Assembly: GCA_013215145.1 (NCBI GenBank)
Contig: JABSRP010000014.1
Location: 62,001-126,000, forward strand
DNA length: 64,000 bases
Direction: 5' to 3'
From: Pseudobacteriovorax sp.
GTDB taxonomy: Bacteria > Bdellovibrionota_B > Oligoflexia > Oligoflexales > Oligoflexaceae
The notes under the pieces were generated by a model, which was given only the letters and a program-made list of their open reading frames with translations, was not told the DNA's origin and made no database searches. Shown piece by piece: positions 17,366 to 25,403 of this stretch (position 1 is the first letter of the stretch; each line of letters opens with the position of its first letter). A program made the translations under genes and the position numbers.

Positions 17366-17481
17366 ACTCGTCTCCAAGAGAGGTATTCATTACCTCCCCA
17401 TTTTACCTTGGGGACCTAGGCCAGGAAATACAGTCATGGAAATGACATTGATGGAAACTATGTAGAGGGGCAACTGGTTAG

Positions 17482-17500
17482 CAGTCGGTTAGACCGACTG
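17482..17500. terminator. Short hairpin after the SH3 protein gene
   Basis: CAGTCGGT and ACCGACTG form an 8-bp stem with a 3-nt loop just past the gene's stop. On the minus strand no T-run follows, so it may be a pause or 3'-end-stabilising hairpin rather than a strong terminator. Confidence 0.35.
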
Positions 17501-17504
17501 GAAC

Positions 17505-18005
17505 CTATTCAAGCTTTTTTTCAATTTCACGAGAGATGCTTTTTTCAAACAGATCGAAGGTGTTTGCCTTAACGTAATGCCGGTCTTCCATGCGATAGAC
17601 GGCACGCAAATCGGGCTTCATGTTTCCCACTTGAGCGAGGTCGGACGATTCATCCAAGCCTCGCACACCCATGACTACCGAACGTGATCGCACACGAGCT
17701 GTATCGCCACCACGCCCCGCTTTGGAAACCGACTCAAGCACCGAGGACAAGCCTTTCTTAGTACCAGCCACACGCTTGACCCTGAGCACGGAAACATACC
17801 CGGTGTTACTTTCGTATTCGATTTTCCAAAACATACCTTTGCGGCCTTTGGATTCGAAAACCGCATCCTTCTCAGCTTCAGCAATAACCGTGGACTTCTT
17901 CTTTGGTTCTGCATGGATCTTGGCTTTTTTCTTGGTTTTTAGCATTTGGCCAAAAGCCGTGCTGCCCATGAGAAACATGACGGAAAGTAATAATAGCCTT
18001 ATCAT
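17505..18005 (-). CDS. Exported protein with a bacterial SH3 domain
   Basis: 166 residues. A signal peptide (MIRLLLLSVMFLMGSTAFG) precedes an SH3b domain of about 55 residues (LKTKKKAKIHAEPKKKSTVI to GYVSVLRVKRV), a fold that often binds peptidoglycan. The remaining part has a short serine/arginine-rich stretch and a C-terminal amphipathic helix, with no recognised domain. The ATG at 18005 is chosen over GTG 18014, because GAGG is 8 nt upstream of the ATG. Likely periplasmic; its function is unknown. Confidence 0.7.
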   Translation of the reverse strand: MIRLLLLSVMFLMGSTAFGQMLKTKKKAKIHAEPKKKSTVIAEAEKDAVFESKGRKGMFWKIEYESNTGYVSVLRVKRVAGTKKGLSSVLESVSKAGRGGDTARVRSRSVVMGVRGLDESSDLAQVGNMKPDLRAVYRMEDRHYVKANTFDLFEKSISREIEKKLE

Positions 18006-18070
18006 AAAAGTCACCTCGCCTCCCGAGTACGATATATCCTCGATCGGCAGAAGTGACCCTTGTCATGAGT

Positions 18071-19300
18071 CTATGAGATCTTGACCCGAAAATAGCTTTT
18101 CTTGCCGCGCTTCACCAAAACGCCATCCTCCGATGAGAATCGCGCGATATCAGCTATATCTTTTATATCATTGATTTTTTTATCATCGACGGTCAATCCA
18201 CCCTGCTGGATCATCCGTCTGGCCTCACTTTTAGTGGGGAAGATTTTTGCCAGAACCATCAGATCGAGGATACTTATTTCATCTCCAACTTCCGCAGAAC
18301 TGATCAAGCATTCGGGGGCATCAGCTCCCGCGGACTTACCTGAGAATAATTGAGATGCCATTGACTTGGCCTTGGACGCTTCTTCTTCTCCATGAATCAG
18401 TTTTGTCGCTTCGAAGGCCAGAACAACTTTTGCGTCGTTGATTTTTGATCCCACATCAGTGGTTAGATCGCGAATATCTTGTACAGGTAGATCGGAAAAA
18501 TAGTAGAGGCATGTGGCAATAATATCGTCTTCCATGTTCCTGAAGTACTGGAACAAATCGTAGGGAGAGGTCTTGTCTGGGTCAATCCATACCGCGCCAC
18601 TTTCCGTTTTTCCCATTTTTTTACCCGAGCTGGTGACAAGCAACGGCATGGTTGCACAAAACGCCTGACCCCGCTCCTTGCGTCTAACTAACTCCATGCC
18701 ACCAAGCATATTGCTCCACTGATCATCGCCCCCGATCTGCACAGTACAATCGTATTTGCGATACAGTTCGTAAAAATCGTAACTCTGAAACAACATGTAG
18801 TTAAACTCAAGAAAGGATAGCCCTTTTTCCAAACGCGTCTTGAAGCAATCTGCTGTTAGCATCCGATTGACAGAAAAATGAGGTCCGATTTCCCTAAGAA
18901 AAGGCAGATAACCTAGGGGTTTCAGCCATTCAGCATTATTTAACAGCAGACCTTTATCCTCTGAAGAAAAATCTAAGAACCGCGATAGCTGTTTCTTGAA
19001 TTTTTCAATATTGCTATCAATCAGCTCTTCCGTCAGCATCTGACGCATTTCGGTTTTTCCAGTTGGATCACCCACCATTGCGGTACCACCGCCGCACAAG
19101 GCAATCGCTCTATGGCCGGCTTGTTGCCACCGCCTAAGTCCCAAAACAGGGAGCAAATGCCCGACATGAAGGCTATCTGCCGTTGGGTCAAATCCAGCAT
19201 AAGCCGTTCTTGTCCCAGTATTCAAATGATCAACAAGTTCGGGTTCGTGGGTTACTTGCGCCAACATACCGCGCTCTTTCATGGTCTCGATAAATCCCAT
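18071..19300 (-). CDS. tyrS: Tyrosyl-tRNA synthetase
   Basis: 409 residues. Charges tRNA-Tyr. Class I signature HVGH at residues 45-48, the YAGFDPTADSLHVGHL pocket, and the KMSKS-equivalent KMGKT at 228-232; a C-terminal S4 RNA-binding domain contains ARRMIQQGGLTVDDKKI. Shine-Dalgarno AGGAT lies 5-8 nt before the ATG. It is the first gene of a leftward run with the SH3, M48, porin and greA genes, but the 65-base gap after it leaves the operon limits open. No T-box leader is seen upstream. Confidence 0.95.
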   Translation of the reverse strand: MGFIETMKERGMLAQVTHEPELVDHLNTGTRTAYAGFDPTADSLHVGHLLPVLGLRRWQQAGHRAIALCGGGTAMVGDPTGKTEMRQMLTEELIDSNIEKFKKQLSRFLDFSSEDKGLLLNNAEWLKPLGYLPFLREIGPHFSVNRMLTADCFKTRLEKGLSFLEFNYMLFQSYDFYELYRKYDCTVQIGGDDQWSNMLGGMELVRRKERGQAFCATMPLLVTSSGKKMGKTESGAVWIDPDKTSPYDLFQYFRNMEDDIIATCLYYFSDLPVQDIRDLTTDVGSKINDAKVVLAFEATKLIHGEEEASKAKSMASQLFSGKSAGADAPECLISSAEVGDEISILDLMVLAKIFPTKSEARRMIQQGGLTVDDKKINDIKDIADIARFSSEDGVLVKRGKKSYFRVKIS

Positions 19301-19470
19301 TGCTCATCCTAGTGTGGTCAAGTTATTGATATGAAAGCCACCCCTCGTCAAGGAGACTGTGGTTGCCTTGTAAAGCTTTATGACGCATCATAGTAATACG
19401 CTAGCTAGAAATGGCTTCATGCCATAGATACCAATACTCTAGTGATAGAACAACACAAGGTTGCGGAACA

Positions 19471-20040
19471 ATGACTTCGTCTCCCATAAAATTTAGCAAC
19501 AACATGTCACACTGCCTGATTTTGGGGGGAGCTTACGCAGGCAAGTCTGATTTTCTCAGCACTTTTTTGGAGCACGATTACGCTGTGACCATTTTAGGTA
19601 CTAGCCACCAGAATGCGGAGCCGTTAACAAGAAGAGTCGATGACCTGAAAGAAAAAAGGCCTAGCCATTGGCTTTCCATCGACACCCCTCTTGACCTTGA
19701 AACGGAATTGTCGTCCCGCATAGATTCCGATCACATCATTATCATCGACTCCCTAAGCCAATGGCTTGCCAACGTCATCGTTAGTCGCATCGGAAAGTAC
19801 TCATCTTCGCAGATGGAAGAATCGATAAGGCTTGAATGCCATCATATCCTTCAGCAAATAAAAAAACGAAAAAAAGCAACAGTTGTTGTCTCATCAGACT
19901 TTAGCCAAAGCATGCCACCAGAAGACCCTATGGCAAGACTATTGCGCTCTGAAAACGGATTACTTAATCAGCAATTGGCCGCCCTCTGCCCCCAGATCAT
20001 TCTAATGACAGCGGGAATCCCCCAATACCTTAAAAGCTAA
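19471..20040 (+). CDS. CobU-like adenosylcobinamide kinase/guanylyltransferase
   Basis: 189 residues. The Walker A is GGAYAGKS (family GGARSGKS), the aspartate-containing IIIIDSLSQWLANVIV strand and the C-terminal LLNQQLAAL...TAGIPQYLK match CobU/CobP. In CobU the sequence RIxxHxxxRP carries the histidine that is guanylylated; here it reads RVDDLKEKRP, with leucine in its place. It may therefore have kinase activity only, or a different NTPase role. No other cobalamin genes are visible. The start is chosen at ATG 19471 rather than the longer frame at 19411 or ATG 19504. Its stop overlaps the converging miaA stop. Confidence 0.65.
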   Translation: MTSSPIKFSNNMSHCLILGGAYAGKSDFLSTFLEHDYAVTILGTSHQNAEPLTRRVDDLKEKRPSHWLSIDTPLDLETELSSRIDSDHIIIIDSLSQWLANVIVSRIGKYSSSQMEESIRLECHHILQQIKKRKKATVVVSSDFSQSMPPEDPMARLLRSENGLLNQQLAALCPQIILMTAGIPQYLKS

Positions 20041-20939
20041 GCCAAAGGATCAGGCACTAATTGACTCTTAAGCGGATCATAGTCACTGGGGTTTGAAAAA
20101 GAAAAGTCAATGGGAGTCTTCTTAAACCAGGTTTCCTGACGCTTGGCATACTGCCTTGTTGCCACTACAATTTTTTCGGGCAGATCTTCAAGTGTAAGAT
20201 TCCCTTCCAAATAGTCGACGACTTGCTTATACCCGATACTCTGTAAGGGCTTGCACTTTCCATATTGATGATACAAACGCCGAGTTTCCTCTATAAGACC
20301 ATCTTCGATCATAGCGTCGACTCGTAGTGCAATCCGCTTATGCAACTGTGGTCTCGGAACTTTCAGATAAATGACAAAAGGATTTGATCTAGCTGTAGAG
20401 ACATTGGTTTGGTGAATGTCAGCAAGAGGTTCTTTCAACAAAAGAGACAGCTCAGCTGCTCTTTCCAAACGGAAGCGATCGTTTACGTGAATCTGAGATA
20501 GTCGTTCGGGGTTCTTTTCTTTGACGATCCGAAGTAGTTCCTCAGTTGAGTAGTTTTTTAACTTATCACGAAGAGCCTGATCTTTTGGCAAATCATGAAA
20601 GTCTTGTCCCAGAAGTGCCCGCAGATAAAGACCGGTGCCTCCCACAACAATGGGCAAATTTCCACGGTCTTTCACCAATTGGATGGTTTCCTCGCAGAGT
20701 TTTTTGTACCTAGCAGCATCGAATTCTTCACCACCGTCGACGATATCGAATAAATGATGAGATACAGCAGATCGTTCTTCTAATGTCGGTTTAGCCGAAC
20801 CGATATCAAAATCACGATATACTTGAACCGAATCACAATTGATAATATGTCCCGATAGTTCTTTGGCTAACTTTAGAGCAAGAGAGGACTTACCGCTGGC
20901 AGTTGGGCCAGCCACGACCAAGTAATCAAAATCCTTCAT
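20037..20939 (-). CDS. miaA: tRNA dimethylallyltransferase
   Basis: 300 residues. Adds a dimethylallyl group to A37 of tRNAs that read UNN codons. P-loop GPTASGKS at residues 11-18, CDSVQVYRDFDIGSAKP and the HHLFDIVD segment are diagnostic. The frame is open 22 codons further upstream, but that part lies in mutL; the ATG used here overlaps the mutL TGA (ATGA), the usual coupling of mutL and miaA. C-terminal tRNA-binding region (RQYAKRQETWFKK) is present. Confidence 0.95.
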   Translation of the reverse strand: MKDFDYLVVAGPTASGKSSLALKLAKELSGHIINCDSVQVYRDFDIGSAKPTLEERSAVSHHLFDIVDGGEEFDAARYKKLCEETIQLVKDRGNLPIVVGGTGLYLRALLGQDFHDLPKDQALRDKLKNYSTEELLRIVKEKNPERLSQIHVNDRFRLERAAELSLLLKEPLADIHQTNVSTARSNPFVIYLKVPRPQLHKRIALRVDAMIEDGLIEETRRLYHQYGKCKPLQSIGYKQVVDYLEGNLTLEDLPEKIVVATRQYAKRQETWFKKTPIDFSFSNPSDYDPLKSQLVPDPLA

Positions 20940-22915
20940 CGATCGAACCAACGCTCTACTTCGCGCTTGGAAAAAATTCTCAGAACACGACGACCGTGGG
21001 GGCAATTCTGATAAAAATCAACTGTCTCGGCCTCATGAAGCAAAATCTCAAGATCCTCTGATGTTAGCTGCTCTCCTGCTCTAACTGCACTATGGCAAGC
21101 CATAGTCGATATTAAGTTATGATTCAAAGTTTCGGTCATTTCTTGACCATCCAAAGTTAATGCCAAGGTAGAGACCAAAGACTCCAGATCAGCATTTTGC
21201 ATCAGACTTGGCACCGCTACGATTTGCACCTCGCAATCAGAAACGGATTCGATCTCAAAACCCAAACCAAAAAGAAGCTCTCGGTTCTCCAAAATAGCGG
21301 CCAACTCGGAGGCGCTGCAGGAAATGACCTCTGGCATTAGAAGGCGTTGTTTTTCCTGCAATAAACTCCGATTCTTCAGAAGTCTTTCATAAAGAACTCG
21401 CTCGTGAAACGCATGCTGATCGACGGCAATAAAATTGTCCCTGTAAGAGAACATTAGGTAACACTTTGCAAAACATCCAATATAATCCATCTCACTCCAA
21501 ATCAGTTGCGATAGCGTTTCGCTGCGAGTTGGAGCCTCCTCATCTGAATCTGGCTGGAAATCAAATTCTACAGGACGTTCAAATAGAGATTTCGCGCCTT
21601 GCCTGAAGGTGTTTTGAGGAACAGTCGGCGGTTCTTCGCTATGAGACGGTGCAGCGAGAGTATTTGGCTTCACATCGGTAGATCCTTCAGTGTCAAAGGA
21701 TGAGATACGACTCTTCATTGAGCTTGGCCTGTAATATCGTTCTGACGAAGGTTCTTGCTCTTTGCTCTCTGTAAACACAGAAAGATCGTTTCTTTGATGA
21801 ACCTTCGGAAGCTGAGGAAGAGGAGCATCAGATTTGGTTGTCTCTTCAACGGCTGATGAGGGGAATGAACTACTCTCAAAACTACTTGCGGATACTGCCC
21901 ATTCTCCTTTTCTCAACCTTTCCTTCAAAGACGTAGCAATGAGTGATTGAGTTTCTTGCTGATATTGAAACCTAACCTCCGCTTTTGCCGGATGAACATT
22001 GACATCCACCAGACTAGGATCCACCAAAAGGTTGATAATGCAGACTGGAAACTTCCCTTTCAGAAGGTGGCTATGATAACCGCGCAAGATAGCGAACCGC
22101 AGCGCTTTGTCTTTGACCAACCTACCGTTGACAAAACAAAACATATGCTTACCAGAGCCTTTTTCAAAGCCAGGGGGCGATATCAGCCCTTCTATCTGTC
22201 CGTAGGTATTCTTCTCAGTGAGGTATAGAAAGTCGGGCGTTTTTTCTTTTAGAATTAACGAAGCCCTCTGCCTCATCACCTCTTCACCCCATTCGGAAGA
22301 GGGCTCTGAAGAGCTAGCTTCAATCTCAAACTGCAGCTTTTGATTGTGACGTAGGCGGAATCCGATATGAGGTTTGCTCAGGGCATTTGCCTGAACAAAC
22401 TCCAAACACTGAGCAAACTCGGCTGAAGCTGTCTTAAGAAACGCTTTACGCGCAGGTATAGTGGAAAACAACCGAGACGCTGTCACAGTGGTTCCAATCG
22501 GTCCGTGACAAGAGTCAACTGAAACGGTTCCTTGATTCATCGTAATCCGCGTCCCGTGCGGGTCACCTTTTCGCTGAGTGGTCAAAACAAATTCGCTAAC
22601 AGCACTAATGGCCGCCAGGGCCTCCCCGCGAAATCCCATGGTCTCGATTTGAAACAGGTCATCCCAATTAGCTATTTTTGATGTGCAGTGCCTTTTAACT
22701 GCCATAACGGCGTCTTCTTCAGACATTCCTAAGCCGTCATCCCGGACAGATATGCTTTGCTTACCACCATCTTCCAAGTCAATTTCAATAAATCTGGCAC
22801 CCGCATCCATGGCGTTTTCTACCAGTTCTTTAACAATACTGACTGGCCGTTCAACAACTTCACCAGCTGCAATCTTGTTAATCAGCTCATCTTCAAGTAA
22901 GAGTACTTTTGGCAT
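20936..22915 (-). CDS. mutL: DNA mismatch repair protein MutL with endonuclease motif
   Basis: 659 residues. Couples MutS mismatch recognition to strand incision. The N-terminal GHKL ATPase shows ENAMDAG, DDGLGM and GFRGEAL; a low-complexity linker (about 340-460) follows. The C-terminal domain has DQHAFHERVLYE at 499-510, which fits the DQHA(X)2E(X)4E nickase motif, plus ACHSAVRA and CPHGRRV, the other metal-site motifs. It is thus of the endonuclease type, used by bacteria without MutH. Its ATG is only 26 bases from the divergent engB ATG. Confidence 0.95.
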   Translation of the reverse strand: MPKVLLLEDELINKIAAGEVVERPVSIVKELVENAMDAGARFIEIDLEDGGKQSISVRDDGLGMSEEDAVMAVKRHCTSKIANWDDLFQIETMGFRGEALAAISAVSEFVLTTQRKGDPHGTRITMNQGTVSVDSCHGPIGTTVTASRLFSTIPARKAFLKTASAEFAQCLEFVQANALSKPHIGFRLRHNQKLQFEIEASSSEPSSEWGEEVMRQRASLILKEKTPDFLYLTEKNTYGQIEGLISPPGFEKGSGKHMFCFVNGRLVKDKALRFAILRGYHSHLLKGKFPVCIINLLVDPSLVDVNVHPAKAEVRFQYQQETQSLIATSLKERLRKGEWAVSASSFESSSFPSSAVEETTKSDAPLPQLPKVHQRNDLSVFTESKEQEPSSERYYRPSSMKSRISSFDTEGSTDVKPNTLAAPSHSEEPPTVPQNTFRQGAKSLFERPVEFDFQPDSDEEAPTRSETLSQLIWSEMDYIGCFAKCYLMFSYRDNFIAVDQHAFHERVLYERLLKNRSLLQEKQRLLMPEVISCSASELAAILENRELLFGLGFEIESVSDCEVQIVAVPSLMQNADLESLVSTLALTLDGQEMTETLNHNLISTMACHSAVRAGEQLTSEDLEILLHEAETVDFYQNCPHGRRVLRIFSKREVERWFDR

Positions 22916-22941
22916 TCTTAGAACCTTCGTAAGGATTCAAT

Positions 22942-23538
22942 ATGGAATCTAGATATATCACTAGCGCAGCGAAACCTGAACAGCTTCCCGAGTATGAACT
23001 GCCGGAAATCGCATTCATTGGCAGATCAAATACTGGAAAGTCGTCTCTTCTCAATGCCTTATTAGGTCGAAGAAACCTCGCAAGGCACGGACGCACACCG
23101 GGCCAAACGCAAATGATTAATTTTTTTGGGGTAAATGAAAAAGTTATCCTAGCCGACTTACCGGGCTATGGCTACAACGTCGCCCGCAGGGACGCTGCTA
23201 AGCACTGGCAACCCATGGCTGATGTTTACGTCAGACGAAGCAATATCGTTGAGTTTATTTGCTTGCAGGACTGTCGAAGAGATTTTCAAGAGATGGACCT
23301 GCGGCTATTGTTTATGTTAGGACGCCAGCTTCCAGTGACCCTTGTCCTGACCAAAGTCGATAAGATCTCGCGGAATCAATTGGCAAAAGCTCGAAAAAAG
23401 TTAGAGGCTGTCCTAGAGGAAAACGGAATAGACTACAAAAACGTAATAGCGACCTCGTCGCAACAAAATCTGGGAATCGAAGACTTGAGAAAAGCAGTTT
23501 TAGACCCATATTTGACCAAAGCAGAACCTACTGATTAA
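22942..23538 (+). CDS. engB: Ribosome biogenesis GTPase EngB (YsxC/YihA)
   Basis: 198 residues. Needed for 50S subunit assembly in known cases. G1 is GRSNTGKS (27-34), the G2 threonine lies in RTPGQT, G3 is DLPGYGY, and G4 is TKVDK. SD AAGGA is 5-6 nt before the ATG. It is head to head with mutL, and its stop codon overlaps the stop of the small gene on the other strand. Confidence 0.95.
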   Translation: MESRYITSAAKPEQLPEYELPEIAFIGRSNTGKSSLLNALLGRRNLARHGRTPGQTQMINFFGVNEKVILADLPGYGYNVARRDAAKHWQPMADVYVRRSNIVEFICLQDCRRDFQEMDLRLLFMLGRQLPVTLVLTKVDKISRNQLAKARKKLEAVLEENGIDYKNVIATSSQQNLGIEDLRKAVLDPYLTKAEPTD

Positions 23539-23783
23539 TCAATCTGAGCCTGCTTTTTCATAACTTTTTCGCAAACGCCCCAAAGCTCCGTCTTCTCTTC
23601 AAGATGATTCATTAATGTGCCCATTCTATGGGCCAGCAGGCCAACTAGATCCCTTGGATCGATCATATCGTCTTGAAGATGCTGTAAAATGACGGCATCG
23701 ATTTCTTCAGCGATACCAACAAGCTTTTCAGCTGTTAGGATATCTTGTGATTTTCTTTCAGGAAACTTCAGTAACTTTCCCAT
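23535..23783 (-). CDS. Small soluble helical protein of unknown function
   Basis: 82 residues, all-helical by composition, beginning MGKLLKFPERKSQ. I recognise no family. The longest frame begins at ATG 23798, but GGAGG there serves the ATG at 23783, 6 nt downstream of it. No signal or membrane segment. Its stop overlaps the engB stop by 3-4 nt. The KLLKFPERK start resembles the basic PFPK-type termini seen in several small cytoplasmic proteins. Confidence 0.55.
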   Translation of the reverse strand: MGKLLKFPERKSQDILTAEKLVGIAEEIDAVILQHLQDDMIDPRDLVGLLAHRMGTLMNHLEEKTELWGVCEKVMKKQAQID

Positions 23784-23841
23784 GACAATCCTCCGCATGG
23801 TTACAGGTACTTATCGGTAAAGGCGCTTCCGCCACTTTAAT

Positions 23842-23883
23842 TATACCAAATAATTACTTTAAATATCTTCAATTATTGGTATA
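23842..23883. promoter_or_regulatory. AT-rich inverted repeat between a small gene and lpdA
   Basis: The left arm at 23842-23855 (starts TATACCA) and the right arm at 23871-23883 (ends TGGTATA) are complementary over 13 bases with one extra A in the left arm and a 15-base spacer. It sits 60 bases before the lpdA start and 59 bases before the start of the small minus-strand gene, so it could be an operator or a shared promoter element. Confidence 0.4.
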
Positions 23884-23942
23884 TCTTCTTACCTTAATTG
23901 ACCAATTCGGCCGCAAGCTAAGAAATACTTTGGAGAAATAGC

Positions 23943-25334
23943 ATGGCAAAAGACTACGATTTAGTTGTCATTGGAGCAGGACCAGGTGGAGAAGTCGGCG
24001 CAATTAGAGCCGCTCAATTAGGTTTAAAAGTCGCCTTGATCGAAAAAAGAGAACATCTCGGTGGCACTTGTTTAAACGTAGGTTGTATCCCCACAAAAGC
24101 GCTTCTTGCCTCGGCCAAGACCTGGTACAAACTTCAAAACGCCGAAGAAATGGGATTCACCACTGGTGATATTTCCTACAACTGGGACAAAATCCAAGCA
24201 AGAAAAGACAAAATCGTCGATCAGCAACGCAAGGGTCTTCGATTTTTAATGAAGAAAAACAAAATCGACACCTACGAGGGACACGGTCGTTTCGTTTCAA
24301 AAAACACGATTTCTATCGAATCAAAAGCTGGTAAAAAAGAAACCATAAACACTAAAAATGTTCTGATAGCCACGGGAAGTCGAGTCCGAGAACTGCCATT
24401 TGCAAAATCAAACGGCAAAAATATTCAGACCTCAGATCATATCCTCAGTATCGAAGAGGTTCCTAAAACTTTAGCCGTCATCGGCGGTGGTGTCGTGGGA
24501 ACTGAATTTGCCTCAATGTTTGCTCGCATGGGTAGTAAAGTCACCATTATCGAGCTCGCGCCTCAGATACTTCCTAGTGAAGATGGTGAGGTGGTTAAAG
24601 AGATGGTTCGTAACCTCAAAAAGCAAAAGATCACAATCAGTACTGGCACCAAGCTTAAGGGCCTAAAAGATGACGGCAAGAAAGTCATCGTTTCTTGCGA
24701 AGGTATCGATGATCAAAACTTCGATAAAGTTCTACTATCTATTGGTAGAGCTCCCGTCACTGATGATCTTGGCCTAGAAAAAATCGGAGTGAGTGTCGAT
24801 AAAGGTGGATTTATACCTGTAGATGAGCATTACAAAACAAAAGCTGCAGGAATATATGCTATCGGAGATATTATCGCTACTCCAGCACTAGCTCATACGG
24901 CCTCAGCTGAAGCCCATCATGCCGTGGAAGTCATCGCCGGCCACAAGCCTCAGACCATTAACTACGACGCCAATCCCAATGCGATCTACACCTATCCAGA
25001 AGTTGCTAGTATTGGGATGACTGAAGAAACCTGCAAAGAAAAGGGTGTTGACTATAAAGTCGGTAAATTCCCTTTCGCACCGATGGCCAAAGCCAAAATC
25101 GAAGATGCGGCCATGGGTTTTGTAAAGATCATTTTCGAACCAAAACACAATGAGATCCTCGGAGTTCATATCATCGGAGCAACAGCAACAGAAATGATTG
25201 CTGAATTTGCTCTTGGTAAAATTCTCGAAACAACTGTGGATGAGATCGCTATGACGGTTCATCCCCATCCAACCATCAGTGAAACGATTCAGGAGGCTGC
25301 ACACGACGCTTTAGGTGGAGCTATACATATGTAA
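23943..25334 (+). CDS. lpdA: Dihydrolipoyl dehydrogenase (E3)
   Basis: 463 residues. Reoxidises lipoamide with FAD and NAD+ in 2-oxoacid dehydrogenase complexes. Redox disulfide C43-C48 in GGTCLNVGCIPTK, FAD motif GAGPGG, NAD-binding GGGVVGTEFAS, and the C-terminal catalytic His in HPHPT (H442) with the glutamate of SETIQE. Length is normal. GGAG lies 7 nt before the ATG. It is followed by an E2 gene; no E1 gene is in the window. Confidence 0.96.
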   Translation: MAKDYDLVVIGAGPGGEVGAIRAAQLGLKVALIEKREHLGGTCLNVGCIPTKALLASAKTWYKLQNAEEMGFTTGDISYNWDKIQARKDKIVDQQRKGLRFLMKKNKIDTYEGHGRFVSKNTISIESKAGKKETINTKNVLIATGSRVRELPFAKSNGKNIQTSDHILSIEEVPKTLAVIGGGVVGTEFASMFARMGSKVTIIELAPQILPSEDGEVVKEMVRNLKKQKITISTGTKLKGLKDDGKKVIVSCEGIDDQNFDKVLLSIGRAPVTDDLGLEKIGVSVDKGGFIPVDEHYKTKAAGIYAIGDIIATPALAHTASAEAHHAVEVIAGHKPQTINYDANPNAIYTYPEVASIGMTEETCKEKGVDYKVGKFPFAPMAKAKIEDAAMGFVKIIFEPKHNEILGVHIIGATATEMIAEFALGKILETTVDEIAMTVHPHPTISETIQEAAHDALGGAIHM

Positions 25335-25335
25335 C

Positions 25336-25364
25336 AAAGCCTTCGGTATGAAACCGAGGGTTTT
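25336..25364 (+). terminator. Hairpin between lpdA and the E2 gene
   Basis: A 12-pair stem with two G-T/T-G wobbles (AAAGCCTTCGGT and its partner) and a 5-nt loop ends in four Ts. It begins right after the lpdA stop and may partly terminate or process the transcript before the E2 gene 40 bases on. Confidence 0.5.
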
Positions 25365-25403
25365 GTAAAACATAACGGGCAGAAATCATATTGGAGAACA
25401 AAA

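Noticed and set aside
17377-17400. Short reading frame with GGAGG upstream of the M48 gene
   Set aside because: It starts at an ATG close to GGAGG but has no other support and overlaps the M48 start.
19301-19470. T-box or leader before tyrS
   Set aside because: No T-box core or stem structure was visible in the short divergent gap.
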